From: Saccharolobus caldissimus
Lineage (GTDB): Archaea > Thermoproteota > Thermoprotei_A > Sulfolobales > Sulfolobaceae
Direction: 5' to 3'
NCBI RefSeq assembly: GCF_020886315.1
Contig: NZ_AP025226.1
Location: 620,001 to 684,000, forward strand
DNA: 64,000 bases
Below are positions 1 through 8,960 of this stretch, piece after piece. The position numbers and the translations under genes are program-made. Each line of letters starts with the position of its first letter. Position 1 is the first letter of the stretch. The notes under the pieces were generated by a model. That model was not told the origin of the DNA. It ran no database searches and worked only from the letters and a program-made list of their open reading frames with translations.

Positions 1-465
1 CATCTTTACCTTATTTCTTAAATCCCTAAGAGAGGGATCCCATGGATCATTTGCAGTCATTATTATAGGATATTTAGTTTTATCTATTAATTCTAAAATC
101 CCTTGAATAGCACCAACGTCTTCTCGTGTATTTATTCCATCTACTTCATCCAGCAAGATTAACTTACCACGAATACCAAAAAGACTACCATAAGTAGCTG
201 CTTTTTCGGCTATATTTTTTATATCTTGTAATCTTCTCGAATCACTAGCATTCATCTCTAATAATTCTAGCTTATAATCGTGTGCTAAGGCTTCTGCTAA
301 GGTAGTTTTGCCTACTCCAGGAGGACCATATAATAATACAGCGTTTACAATAGGTTTACCTTTAAGCCAGGATTCTATCCACTCTTTCAATTCTTTTTTA
401 GCATCCTCTTGATTCTCAACTTCTTCTAAAGAACGAGGTCTGTATTTTAAAAACCATTGAATCAT
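1..465 (-). CDS. rfcL: Replication factor C large subunit (C-terminal part outside window)
   Basis: Clamp-loader large subunit, an AAA+ ATPase that loads PCNA together with RfcS. The frame read from position 465 begins [13 protein letters not shown], the usual RFC box near the N-terminus, and continues to a Walker A motif GPPGVGKTT. Only the first ~155 codons are in the window, so the Walker B region onward is partly or wholly outside. The start codon overlaps the rfcS stop (ATGA, 462-465), so the two subunits are translationally coupled, matching their function in one pentameric complex. Confidence 0.95.
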   Translation of the reverse strand, partial: MIQWFLKYRPRSLEEVENQEDAKKELKEWIESWLKGKPIVNAVLLYGPPGVGKTTLAEALAHDYKLELLEMNASDSRRLQDIKNIAEKAATYGSLFGIRGKLILLDEVDGINTREDVGAIQGILELIDKTKYPIIMTANDPWDPSLRDLRNKVKM

Positions 466-1451
466 TTACTATCACTCAAGTATTTATTACCATATATTGC
501 AAGTTTCGCTAATAGGGCTGTAAGCTGAATTTCATCGTCTGCTCCTTCTATAATTCTAAACTCAGTTTCACCTACATAATCTAGCAATAAAACTCTTAGC
601 TCTTCACTTATCTGAAGCTCAGAAGATGTAAGTTCCCTATGTATTTGTTTTATTATATCCTCTCCAGATAATCCATAAGTTACTAACAGTGTTCGTAATT
701 TTTCTCTAGCCTGCATGAACTTACCTTGCAATGCTAAATTTACCATCTCCCTAATCTCTTTAGGTTGAGCTAAACCAAGAACCTTATATACAGCCTCTAC
801 AGTTATCTTACCATAAGCTGCAGCAGCTTGAAGTATATTTATACTTTTCCTCATATCACCTAATGTTATATCATATATAGTTTCCAATGCTTTCTGATCA
901 TAATCTACTTTTTCGTTTTTAACTATATATAGTAATCTATTTACCACATCTTCTTTCTTTAAAGGATAAAATCTAAAAAGTGCTGTTCTCGATTGTATTG
1001 GTTCAATTATTTTACTAAGATAATTACATGCTAAAATAAATCTTGTACTTTCTGTATAAAGCTCCATAGTCCTTCTTAAGGCTTGTTGAGCATCTGCAGT
1101 CATATTATCTGCTTCGTCTAATAAAACTACTTTAAAGGGGACATTTCCAGGAGTGACAGTTCTCGCAAATTCCTTCACCTTACTTCTAATCACATCAATT
1201 CCCCTTTCATCACTAGCATTAAGCTCTAGAAAGTACTGTTCATAATTATCACCGTATAAATCATGAACTAACGCTAAAGCAGCTGTAGTTTTACCAGTTC
1301 CTGGAGGACCTGCAAAAAGTAAGTGTGGCATATTTTTTTCTTTAACGAATTTCTTTAATCTCTCTACGATTTCCTTTTGATTTACTATATCATCAAGAGT
1401 TCTAGGTCTATATTTTTCTGCCCAAAGAATCTCCTCTATTTTTTCTACCAT
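462..1451 (-). CDS. rfcS: Replication factor C small subunit
   Basis: AAA+ clamp-loader subunit (329 aa) that opens PCNA and places it on primer-template DNA. Visible motifs in order: RFC box [12 protein letters not shown] (residues 10-21), Walker A GPPGTGKT (48-55), Walker B LLDEAD (110-115), and an SRT tripeptide (154-156) in place of the SRC arginine-finger box. Length is normal for the family. It lies directly upstream of rfcL on the minus strand with a 4-bp overlap. Family assignment is certain from the motifs and overall sequence. Confidence 0.97.
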   Translation of the reverse strand: MVEKIEEILWAEKYRPRTLDDIVNQKEIVERLKKFVKEKNMPHLLFAGPPGTGKTTAALALVHDLYGDNYEQYFLELNASDERGIDVIRSKVKEFARTVTPGNVPFKVVLLDEADNMTADAQQALRRTMELYTESTRFILACNYLSKIIEPIQSRTALFRFYPLKKEDVVNRLLYIVKNEKVDYDQKALETIYDITLGDMRKSINILQAAAAYGKITVEAVYKVLGLAQPKEIREMVNLALQGKFMQAREKLRTLLVTYGLSGEDIIKQIHRELTSSELQISEELRVLLLDYVGETEFRIIEGADDEIQLTALLAKLAIYGNKYLSDSK

Positions 1452-1477
1452 CTATTTTTCACCGTTTTACATTTATT

Positions 1478-1930
1478 TTATTTTCTCTTATATTTACCCA
1501 TAATAAACCCTTTATCTATTTCATGACCTTTCATCATAGACTTCAATTCGTCTGCAGTTACATTCTTAATCTCTTTTAAAACCGAATCTAAGGCGTAAAC
1601 GTAAAAGAAATATCTATGTGGAGGGTGAGTTCTAGGAGGACATGGACCATTATAACCAATTCTGCCAAAATCGTTAACACCTTGAATACCGAATTCTGAT
1701 TTAAAAATTTTAGGAATACCTTCTAATAACTTATTAGTAGGTATGTTATATATTACCCAATGTATAAATGTCCCTCCAAGTGCATCCGGATCTTCTACGA
1801 TTATAGCGTAAGTTTTAGCATTAGGAACGGGGTCCCATTCTAATGCTGGCGAGATATCTTCCCCATCACAAGTATATTTAGATGGAATAAAATCCTCGTT
1901 CTTAAAAGACGTCGTTCTTACTATCATCAA
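1478..1930 (-). CDS. PEBP / YbhB-YbcL family protein
   Basis: A 150-aa phosphatidylethanolamine-binding-protein-like fold of the bacterial/archaeal YbhB/YbcL (Raf kinase inhibitor-like) group. The anion-pocket signatures are visible: a DPDA segment near residue 48, FIHWVIYNIP near 56, and GPCPP..HRYFFYVYAL near 95-115. Cytosolic, with no signal peptide. The biochemical role of archaeal members is not established. Two adjacent ATGs (1930 and 1927) are possible starts. It sits 26 bp upstream of rfcS on the same strand and may be cotranscribed. Confidence 0.88.
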   Translation of the reverse strand: MMIVRTTSFKNEDFIPSKYTCDGEDISPALEWDPVPNAKTYAIIVEDPDALGGTFIHWVIYNIPTNKLLEGIPKIFKSEFGIQGVNDFGRIGYNGPCPPRTHPPHRYFFYVYALDSVLKEIKNVTADELKSMMKGHEIDKGFIMGKYKRK

Positions 1931-1964
1931 TTATATTAGCGTAGATTCAAAAATAAAAGCACTC

Positions 1965-2594
1965 TTATACCTTTTTTAAGTAAAACTCGAATTCCTCATG
2001 ACCTTTACTATCAATTTTAGTAACAATAACACCAGTACCAGTAAATGAATCCCTCTTTATAGCAGAAAACACAGCTCTTTTAGCCAAATCAACAGCTTCA
2101 TCTAATGTCATGTTTTCATTATATTCATCCTCTAAAACTCCCATGGCAACTGGAGAGCCAGAACCTGTAGCTACATAATTTTCTTCCGTTATATCACCTA
2201 GATAATCTAAATTGAATAACCTGGGTTGATCATCATATCCTCCTATTAAGATCTGAACTAAATAGGGAAAATACTTACTTGCTGATAATATGTTAGCTAA
2301 TCGAGTAGCAATACCTTTAATGGAAATAGGACCATATCTTGTAATTAAATTATAATGATATATATTTTTCAATATTTCATAAATGAATTGAAGATCAGCA
2401 ACACTACCGGCAGTAGTTATGGCTATTTTATCCGTTATATATAAAACCTTTCTTACCATTTTGTTGGCAACAAAGAACCCTGCACTAGCTCTCCTATCAG
2501 CAGCAAGGACTACTCCACTATTAACCTTTATACCAACTGTAGTAGTACCCTTAAGTATTTTATCTTCTAGTCGCAAACCATTCCCCGCTATCAA
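1965..2594 (-). CDS. psmB: 20S proteasome beta subunit (catalytic)
   Basis: Beta subunit of the archaeal 20S proteasome. The sequence shows a 16-residue propeptide ending ILKG followed by TTTVGIKV, so autocleavage would expose Thr17 as catalytic Thr1. In mature numbering Asp17 (AADRR) and Lys33 (VRK) of the active site are both present, so this copy should be proteolytically competent. Sulfolobales usually carry two beta genes (one processed, one structural); I do not assign the paralogue number. It is 35 bp upstream of the PEBP gene on the same strand. Confidence 0.95.
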   Translation of the reverse strand: MIAGNGLRLEDKILKGTTTVGIKVNSGVVLAADRRASAGFFVANKMVRKVLYITDKIAITTAGSVADLQFIYEILKNIYHYNLITRYGPISIKGIATRLANILSASKYFPYLVQILIGGYDDQPRLFNLDYLGDITEENYVATGSGSPVAMGVLEDEYNENMTLDEAVDLAKRAVFSAIKRDSFTGTGVIVTKIDSKGHEEFEFYLKKV

Positions 2595-2687
2595 AATTTA
2601 AAACCAAAATTAAAAAGGTAATTATCAACTCTCAATCCTTTTAAGAATAATTAAATCGTTTCTAGAAATAAATAGTAAATTCAAATA

Positions 2688-3890
2688 TTAGCTAAACATT
2701 TTACCTTTAATAATATCAAAAATATTTTTTGAAACTTCCAATAAATCTCCATCTTTATATGGCTCTCCGCTTATCATTAAACCTACCGGAAGTCCATTTA
2801 TTTTTGAAAAAGGTAAACTTATTGAAGGAGCACCTACAACATTAAATAGTTCCGTGTTAGATATTAATAAGTCTCTAAATCGCAATTCATTACCTATAAC
2901 TTCAGAAATCTTAGGTGCTATAATCTTGGTAGTAGGTGATAATATAAAATCAACTTTCTTGAAAATACGTACATATTCGTCTAGTAATAATCTTCTATAT
3001 CTTAATGCTTCTATGTAATCAGTTGCTAAAATCTTAGAACCTTCAATAAGTAAGTTATAAGTATCCTTAAAGTATTTATCAGCATATAAGGATAACCAAT
3101 CCTTATGATATGAAGCTGCTTCAGCTAAACCAATAATCCTCCTAACTCTGTTTCCATATCTCCTTAAAAGTGGGAGATCTATCTCAATCAGATCAAAATA
3201 TGACGATATTTTATCAATTGATTTTAACAATTCCTTAGATATCTCATTATCCTCAAATAAGAAAAGTCCTAACTTAGGCCTGCTACGCAACTTGGACACT
3301 ACGACCAATCTCCTGTCATTAGGCAAAATTACCTTAAAAACATGACGTATAAGTTCTATATCTTTTGCAATTATACCAATAGTGTCTAATGACCAGCTAA
3401 ATGGTATAATACCATCTGTAGGAATTAATCCAGTAGTAGGCTTAAAACCTATTACACCACATAATGCAGCAGGAACTCTAACAGACCCACCAGTATCAGT
3501 GCCAATGCCTACCTTAACAATATCTAGCCCTACTGCAACTGCTGACCCACCACTGGAACCACCACTAATTCTTTCTGGATCAATGGGATTTTTAGACGGA
3601 CCAGCTATACTCGATGTATTAGTAGCACCTAATGCAAATTCATGAGTATTTGTCTTTCCTAAAATCTTTCCACCTTCTCTTAATATCACATCCACAACAT
3701 ATGCGTTTTTAGTTGGAATATAATTCTCTAAAATTTTGGAACCAGCAGTAGTTCTCACACCCTTAGTCAAGATTACGTCCTTTATACCAAATGTAATACC
3801 CTCTAACTTACCTTTTTCATTTCCCTTTATTTCATGAAGTGTAATAAACGCATTATACTTTGAATTTAATTCTTCTAATTTCATCTTCAC
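2688..3890 (-). CDS. Amidase-signature hydrolase (GatA-like)
   Basis: Amidase signature family enzyme with the Ser-cisSer-Lys triad. The catalytic lysine is in FGIKDVILT (about residue 37) and the serine-rich loop is GGSSGGSAVAVG (about 110-121). At 400 aa it is shorter than typical GatA (~480 aa), and no gatB or gatC neighbour is seen, so it is more likely a stand-alone amidase acting on an unknown amide than the Glu-tRNA(Gln) amidotransferase subunit. MKMKLEELNS gives two close start ATGs. It faces away from the acryloyl-CoA reductase gene. Confidence 0.85.
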   Translation of the reverse strand: MKMKLEELNSKYNAFITLHEIKGNEKGKLEGITFGIKDVILTKGVRTTAGSKILENYIPTKNAYVVDVILREGGKILGKTNTHEFALGATNTSSIAGPSKNPIDPERISGGSSGGSAVAVGLDIVKVGIGTDTGGSVRVPAALCGVIGFKPTTGLIPTDGIIPFSWSLDTIGIIAKDIELIRHVFKVILPNDRRLVVVSKLRSRPKLGLFLFEDNEISKELLKSIDKISSYFDLIEIDLPLLRRYGNRVRRIIGLAEAASYHKDWLSLYADKYFKDTYNLLIEGSKILATDYIEALRYRRLLLDEYVRIFKKVDFILSPTTKIIAPKISEVIGNELRFRDLLISNTELFNVVGAPSISLPFSKINGLPVGLMISGEPYKDGDLLEVSKNIFDIIKGKMFS

Positions 3891-4063
3891 TCACGCAGAA
3901 AAGTGGTTCAGGAAGCTTTTTAGAAAGCAAATCCTCTTCCTCAAGCATTTTATCCTAACAATTAGTAATCAGATCACATATTAATATCCTTCGCCACTTT
4001 ACTTTTAAATATTATTCATATTTTGTTTTATTCATTATTAGTTGAAGAGAAATAAAGCATATA

Positions 4064-4072
4064 CTTTTTATA
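4064..4072 (+). promoter_or_regulatory. TATA box of the acryloyl-CoA reductase gene
   Basis: A TATA-like element (cttttta-tac) is centred about 28 bp upstream of the ATG at 4096. That spacing would place transcription initiation at or next to the start codon, as in the leaderless mRNAs common in Sulfolobales. No Shine-Dalgarno sequence precedes the ATG, which agrees. Confidence 0.5.
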
Positions 4073-4095
4073 CAGTTTAAACAAAAATATAACCA

Positions 4096-5097
4096 ATGAA
4101 AGCCGTAATAGTTCCAGGGAAAAAGCAGGGTTATAGGTTAGAAGAAGTACCAGATCCAAAACCCAATAAAGATGAAGTTATCATCAGAGTAAATAGAGCA
4201 GCACTATGCTATAGAGATCTACTACAACTTGAAGGATACTATCCTAGAATGAAATACCCAGTGATCCTAGGTCACGAAGTAGTTGGCACTATAGAAGAAA
4301 TAGGAGAAAACGTGAAAGGATTTAAAGAAGGAGATAAAGTAATATCTCTCTTATATGCTCCAGATGGTACTTGTAAATACTGTAAAATTGGAGAAGAAGC
4401 ATATTGTCATTCAAGATTAGGATACTCTGAAGAACTTGACGGATTTTTTGCAGAAAAAGCTAAGTTAAAGGTTACAAGCCTAGTAAAGGTAGATAGTAAT
4501 GTGCCCGATGAGGGAGCTGTGTTAGTTCCTTGTGTAACTGGGATGATTTATAGAGGATTAAGAAGAGCTAATCTACAAGAAGGAGAGACGGTTCTAGTAA
4601 CAGGAGCTAGTGGAGGAGTTGGAATACATGCAATCCAGGTAGCTAAGGCATTAGGTGCTAAAGTAATAGGAGTGACTACATCAGAAGAAAAAGTAAGCAT
4701 CATAAAGAAATTCGCAGACTACGTAATAGTAGGGGCTAAATTCTCTGAAGAAGCTAAAAAAATAGATGATATAAATGTAGTAATAGATACTGTAGGCACT
4801 CCAACTATAGAAGAAAGTCTAAAAAGCTTATGGATGGGTGGAAGATTACTTCAAATAGGTAACGTAGACCCTTCACAAATATATCAACTAAGATTAGGCT
4901 ATATAATCTTAAAGGACATAAAAATAATAGGACACGCTACAGCTACAAAGAAAGACGCTGAAGGAGTGTTAAAACTTACTGCAAGCGGAAAAATAACACC
5001 AGTCATAGCTGGGACTGTAAGTTTAGACGAAATAGATAAAGGGTTTGAAATGTTAAAGGATAAGAAGAAAGTAGGCAAGGTATTAGTAAAGCCTTAA
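4096..5097 (+). CDS. Acryloyl-CoA reductase (NADPH), zinc MDR family
   Basis: Medium-chain dehydrogenase/reductase of 333 aa. Along its length it resembles the Sulfolobales enzyme that reduces acryloyl-CoA to propionyl-CoA in the 3-hydroxypropionate/4-hydroxybutyrate CO2-fixation cycle. Visible features: Cys38, the GHEVVG segment (His60-Glu61), a cysteine cluster GTCKYCKIGEEAYC (Cys93, Cys96, Cys104) of structural-zinc type, and a Rossmann GASGGVG (169-175). The substrate is inferred from family resemblance; a generic alcohol dehydrogenase activity cannot be excluded from sequence alone. Two unknown genes follow closely on the same strand. Confidence 0.88.
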   Translation: MKAVIVPGKKQGYRLEEVPDPKPNKDEVIIRVNRAALCYRDLLQLEGYYPRMKYPVILGHEVVGTIEEIGENVKGFKEGDKVISLLYAPDGTCKYCKIGEEAYCHSRLGYSEELDGFFAEKAKLKVTSLVKVDSNVPDEGAVLVPCVTGMIYRGLRRANLQEGETVLVTGASGGVGIHAIQVAKALGAKVIGVTTSEEKVSIIKKFADYVIVGAKFSEEAKKIDDINVVIDTVGTPTIEESLKSLWMGGRLLQIGNVDPSQIYQLRLGYIILKDIKIIGHATATKKDAEGVLKLTASGKITPVIAGTVSLDEIDKGFEMLKDKKKVGKVLVKP

Positions 5098-5123
5098 ATT
5101 TTTAAAATTTTTTATTACTTAAT

Positions 5124-5738
5124 GTGAATCTAAAAATTTCATGGATTGAGATAAATCAAGAGTTACTACCTCACTCAGACCTAGATTCAGAAGACGACTT
5201 AAATACAATAAGTAACGAAATATTAGAAGCGTTTGAGATAGGCGGGTATTCGGAAGAAGTCCAGCTAGATGAGAAAATAATCTTAATAGCCTCAACCTTT
5301 ACGTCAAAATTGATAGGAGATATCCCTAAAATTATAAAAATCTATGAACTAGGCAGATGGGGGAAGTTATTTTCAGGAGATACAATAGCCGTAATAGGAG
5401 AAAGTATTACTTATGCGTTATTAATCCAATTATTTGATATAGATATAGCAGATCTAGTTCCATTTAGAAATGTAAAATATTTAGGGACTATTAGCGATCT
5501 GGCAATAAATATAGAGAAATATGACAAACTGAAAAAATTCCTAGGTACTGATAAAGGCATATTGTTTGTTAACGCCAGAGCAACGATGATTTATAAAAGA
5601 TCATATATAGCAAAAAGAATAGCAGAAAGTTTAACAGCAATAGAGAACGTAAGATACCCAGATAATTACGGTTTAATTTCCTATATTATAAAATATAATC
5701 AAGAGCTTTACGATTTATGTATAATAGTAAAGCCATAG
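5124..5738 (+). CDS. Hypothetical protein, 204 aa
   Basis: I do not recognise the family. It starts at a GTG; the ATG two bases earlier is followed at once by a stop. The N-terminal ~60 residues are strongly acidic (HSDLDSEDDLNTISNE). The rest is a mixed alpha/beta soluble sequence with no cysteine cluster, membrane helix or nucleotide-binding loop that I can see. The gene starts 26 bp after the acryloyl-CoA reductase stop and is followed after 10 bp by another unknown gene, so the three probably form one transcript. Confidence 0.65.
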   Translation: MNLKISWIEINQELLPHSDLDSEDDLNTISNEILEAFEIGGYSEEVQLDEKIILIASTFTSKLIGDIPKIIKIYELGRWGKLFSGDTIAVIGESITYALLIQLFDIDIADLVPFRNVKYLGTISDLAINIEKYDKLKKFLGTDKGILFVNARATMIYKRSYIAKRIAESLTAIENVRYPDNYGLISYIIKYNQELYDLCIIVKP

Positions 5739-5748
5739 AGGTGATAAA

Positions 5749-6237
5749 ATGAGTTGTATAGAAAATCTTCACAAAGCATATATATTAACTTGGATAGGAG
5801 ATTATGAGACTGCAAGCAAGCTAGCTAAAGAATGTCTACAGTTACTTTCAGACTCTAAACAAATAAGGAAAAAAATAAGAGAAATAGTAATTAACACGAA
5901 TAGAAACTATGAAATAGCTAAAAAATTGAGAGAAGAAGGAATAACGACTACCGATCTAATTCAACTAGCTCTATATACTCTAGCTAGAAAATTCTCTATA
6001 AGACAAGAGAATAATATTGAGATAATTGAAAGAAATGATATAAAAATTTCAATAATTAAAAATTCGTTAACTAATGAGCTTAGAGGATATTGTGAAGGTT
6101 GTAAGGGATATAAATATTCATTACTTAAAAAAGGTAATGGTTACTTTATCGTATATAACGAAATAATATATGCTGAGTTCTCAGAAGGCGATACAAATGA
6201 GATAATAGAAGAGATTATAAAGAGCATTAAATTTTAA
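5749..6237 (+). CDS. Hypothetical protein, 162 aa
   Basis: Unrecognised soluble protein. The start ATG is preceded by a good ribosome-binding site (gaggtgat, about 5740-5747). The first ~100 residues look all-helical, beginning with a TPR-like stretch (HKAYILTWIGDYETASKL). The C-terminal third carries a single CEGC pair followed by beta-strand-like sequence (GNGYFIVYNEIIYAEF). It is the last gene before tRNA-Glu and probably belongs to the acryloyl-CoA reductase transcription unit. Confidence 0.65.
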   Translation: MSCIENLHKAYILTWIGDYETASKLAKECLQLLSDSKQIRKKIREIVINTNRNYEIAKKLREEGITTTDLIQLALYTLARKFSIRQENNIEIIERNDIKISIIKNSLTNELRGYCEGCKGYKYSLLKKGNGYFIVYNEIIYAEFSEGDTNEIIEEIIKSIKF

Positions 6238-6261
6238 ATTACGTTTTACTTTTTATCTCAT

Positions 6262-6354
6262 GCCGCGGTAGTATAGCCCGGTCAGGTGCAGGTGACGCCG
6301 AAAGTATGCGGGCCTCTCGAGCCCGTGACCCGGGTTCAAATCCCGGCCGCGGCA
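6262..6354 (+). tRNA. tRNA-Glu (CUC), intron in the D arm
   Basis: Acceptor stem GCCGCGG (6262-6268) pairs with CCGCGGC (6347-6353), with discriminator A at 6354. The anticodon stem is CGGGC/GCCCG (6309-6313 with 6321-6325) and the loop CTCTCGA gives anticodon CUC (Glu). The T arm is CCGGG-TTCAAAT-CCCGG. The gene is 93 nt long, about 18 nt longer than the mature tRNA. The excess lies in the D-loop region (around 6285-6303), a non-canonical intron position known in crenarchaeal tRNA genes. It marks the left edge of the accessory island. Confidence 0.93.
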
Positions 6355-6600
6355 CTAATTTTTCATTAAAATTGAAAGAGAGTTATGTTCTCTTTATAAG
6401 GACTTAAATGGAACAGCAATCCTTATTTTTGGAACAGCGTCACTTTCTAATAAGTAGGGTAGAGAAATATGCTAATTGACGTCTCTAAGCTGGATGAGGA
6501 ACAGAGGAGGAGAATACTAAGGAAAGTAGTAGAAAAACTGGGGCTAACACAGGCTGCAAAGCAACTGGGAGTAGGACGCAGTACTTTATACAGATATGTA

Positions 6601-6775
6601 TAGCATTTTACGTAAAATCCTAGGACTAGATTATTTTTAAAAGAAATGTGTATAAGACTGTGATATTTTTATATTAAAGACTGCTAAATGTTATTATATA
6701 TCTTAAATTAAGATCAAATATTAAAGTAAATGTTCATATGAATTATACAATGTAACGATTTTCTAATAAATGCTA
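6601..6775. mobile_element. Small TA-flanked insertion (MITE-like), 175 bp
   Basis: The integrase frame runs ...RYV up to 6600 and resumes as RKYKPEYS at 6778. The intervening 175 bp begin tagcattt and end aaatgcta, giving terminal inverted repeats, and are flanked by TA at 6599-6600 and 6776-6777. With flanks the perfect inverted repeat is 11 bp (6598-6608 with 6768-6778). It has no coding capacity and is very AT-rich. The size, ends and TA duplication fit a non-autonomous IS630/Tc1-type element; the parent IS is not in the window. Confidence 0.7.
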
Positions 6776-6886
6776 TACGTAAATACAAACCAGAATATTC
6801 CTTATAGAAGTAGTAAGGAAAGCTGCAAATATGCTAGCACCAGATGAACTTTCAGACGCTATTTACGGGTTGAAAGTTGTAGAAGT

Positions 6887-8228
6887 CAGTATGGGAATCT
6901 CTTTTTTATTGAGATAAACGATAACATTAGCCAAAATTGAACCAAACCGGTATTATTCAAATGAAATAACTTATATTTCATAACGATGCGTGTAAATAGA
7001 CCAATTATTATTGAGCTAATAGAATATATAGAATTAATCTCACATATCCAGAACGGGACGCATAGAGTCAGCTGAAGTTCACGAAAGACAACTCCTTAGC
7101 TTGAGGGAAAGCTGTTACACGGCCTTCCTCTACCTCCATGAGGACTAGGGACTTAACAAGAGACTCACAAAACTCCCACAACTTAACCCTCCTCCAAGAA
7201 CGAACCAAAAACCAAACATTCAAGAGGAAATAGGAAAGAAGAACGAGAACCAACTCCCTCCCAACATCACAAGTCCTACTCCTAACCCTAAACTCCTCCA
7301 AAGAACGAAAAGCAGTCTCAACACCCCACCTCTCCCTATTCAGCCAAAACAACAGCCCCTTGAACATCAACCTCCCTCCTAACAAGAAAACCAACAACAT
7401 CACCATCCTTCCTCAACAATACAAGATAAGCACCATTAACATGCCTAACACAAAGAAAACCAGTATACCTAACACCAGCATAACGCACATCCAACTCCCC
7501 CAAATACTTCTCATACATCTTGGACTTAGCTGCAATAACGAATTCCACTCCCAAGTCTAACAAATACTTGATAACCTCATTCACTGCGAATTCCCTATCA
7601 GCAAAAACCATGACGAATCTGAGGTGAAGCTTATCAAGCTCCTCCGTGAGGACCTCCATTATGGCCTTAAAGTCCTCAGCTACTTTCTTTACTGTTATTG
7701 GTAAGACATCTAAGAAGACGTTCTTCCTGCCCAGGAGGTAGAGTGCAGCTTGTACGAGGCCCCATGAGGTTCCCTTAGTTGGCTTAATCCTGCTCAACAA
7801 ACTCTTGTCCTTGTGATACTGAGGTATGCCGTGGAAGTCTACGACTACCCTCTTGTCTCTGGTTTCCTTCAAGACCTTCTTCCCCAGTTCTCTTATTGCT
7901 CTCCTCACGTCCTCGGCGCTGATGCGGTCTAAGTCTCTTAATGCTCTCCTTCCTTCATTTCCCAGTCTGCTCAAGTAACTTCCTCTTGCCTCAAGTAGGG
8001 ATTTGAGGAGTTCTTTAGGGAAAAGTATTATAGGGAGGAATGAATAGATTATCTTGAGGGCGGACCTGATAAAGCCCCTATTGGGCTTTTGGTGCTCGTT
8101 GGTTCTCTCCATATGTTTAGGTCCGCCCTCGCTTATACAAACTTTTCTACAAAAAATTAGCGTTTATTAGACTTTTCCTGAATTTCATTTCTTTCATTTT
8201 TTACGCGAGAAAAGAGATCCCCATACTG
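6887..8228 (-). mobile_element. Insertion sequence, 1342 bp, with 19-bp terminal inverted repeats
   Basis: The ends are cagtatgggaatctctttt (6887-6905) and, inverted at 8210-8228, cagtatggggatctctttt, which match at 18 of 19 positions. A 4-bp target duplication AAGT flanks it (6883-6886 and 8229-8232). Removing the element plus one AAGT restores the integrase reading frame (VVEVDA), which fixes the boundaries. One transposase gene on the minus strand, itself frameshifted, fills most of it. Length, short duplication and DDE type suggest an ISH3-like member of the IS4 superfamily. Confidence 0.88.
7068..8112 (-). pseudogene. DDE transposase of the IS, frameshifted
   Basis: Two overlapping frames make one transposase. 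The first (8112 down to about 7336, 258 codons) contains candidate DDE aspartates in VVVDFHGIPQYH and VFADREFAVNEV. The second (from about 7406 to 7068) contains RERWGVETAFRSLEEF, the Y/R-x-E region with the catalytic glutamate. The frames must switch close to 7340, where the first frame ends VVLAE-stop and the second reads LNRERWGVE. This looks like a small indel that inactivated the copy; programmed frameshifting is possible, but I see no obvious slippery run there. Confidence 0.75.
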
Positions 8229-8903
8229 AAGTAGACGCTACAACTGCATCATCCGTAGTTATTAAAGCTATGAAAGACGAGAAATTTCGCAACTTTTTGT
8301 CTCAATTCTTTATCAGTATTTAGGAGATTATTTGAAAAATGCGTCTTCTACATATATCGTTACGGAAGATGATATAAAGAAGTTTGAAAAATCGCTCTAG
8401 GGTAAGAGCAAAAGTACTATTGACATGAGGATGAGGTATTTAAGAAGGGCATTAGCGGAGCTAGGATACGAGTTAAACCCAGATGGGATCCGGGACCTAT
8501 TAGCTGAACTGAGCTAAGAAAGCAGTAACGTAGCAAGGCATACCGCCAATTCCTTGAAACTATTTATCAAAACGGTAGTAAAGGAGAAGAACTTACAGTT
8601 AGCCCAGCTGCTATATAATTCATTCAAAGTTCCTAAGTCTAAGTATAAATATAAACCCCAACCGCTTACTTTAGAGACGTTAAGAAGAATCTTTGATAAT
8701 ATAAATCACTTAGGCGCTAAAGCATTCTTTTTATTACTAACAGAATCAGGGCTCAGGGTAGGAGAAGTGCACTCACTTAAGACGGACCAGTTAGACTCAC
8801 TTTGTATATCCGCTGAAATAACAATCCCTTCTCCCAGTGTGTAAAAAACTGAGGTTCTCTTTACGTAACTTTTGGGAATTTGTGTGGAAATCATATTGTT
8901 TTA

Positions 8904-8922
8904 TGTTATGTAGCACATAACA
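8904..8922. promoter_or_regulatory. Palindromic operator 1 of the Fic gene
   Basis: A perfect 8-3-8 palindrome, tgttatgt-agc-acataaca. It lies just upstream of the TATA-like sequence aatatttaaac (8923-8933). The same arms recur at 8942-8960 and, with one mismatch, at 10016-10034 next to the regulator gene. This is probably a binding site of the winged-helix protein encoded at 9647-9937. Confidence 0.6.
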
Positions 8923-8941
8923 AATATTTAAACTTTTTGCT

Positions 8942-8960
8942 TGTTATGTGACACATAACA
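8942..8960. promoter_or_regulatory. Palindromic operator 2 of the Fic gene
   Basis: A perfect 8-3-8 palindrome, tgttatgt-gac-acataaca, with arms identical to the site at 8904-8922 and centres 38 bp apart. The two copies bracket the TATA box, and this one covers the predicted transcription start and the first possible GTG codon (8948). That arrangement would allow tight repression. Confidence 0.6.

Larger units (their letters stand above)
6469..8805 (+). pseudogene. Decayed plasmid-type tyrosine recombinase (integrase)
   Basis: Remains of a long integrase of the type carried by Sulfolobus conjugative plasmids. In order: an N-terminal HTH (6469-6600, TQAAKQLGVGRSTLYRYV); a 175-bp insertion; RKYKPEYS and, after a 1-bp loss near 6812, VVRKAANMLAPDELSDAIYG; a 1342-bp IS at 6887-8228; then EVDATTASSVV, a frameshift near 8316 and in-frame stops near 8397 and 8515; finally 8554-8805 with the first catalytic-domain arginine (ESGLRVGEV). 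The part that would carry the remaining catalytic residues, including the tyrosine, is missing. It cannot be functional. Confidence 0.85.

Noticed and set aside
7360-7560. A plus-strand frame inside the IS
   Set aside because: It is antisense to the transposase, very low in complexity (N/T/P-rich) and not expected in this IS type.
8554-8844. A 96-aa tyrosine-recombinase-like frame as an independent gene
   Set aside because: It continues in order from the upstream integrase fragments across in-frame stops and lacks the catalytic tyrosine, so it is part of the pseudogene.
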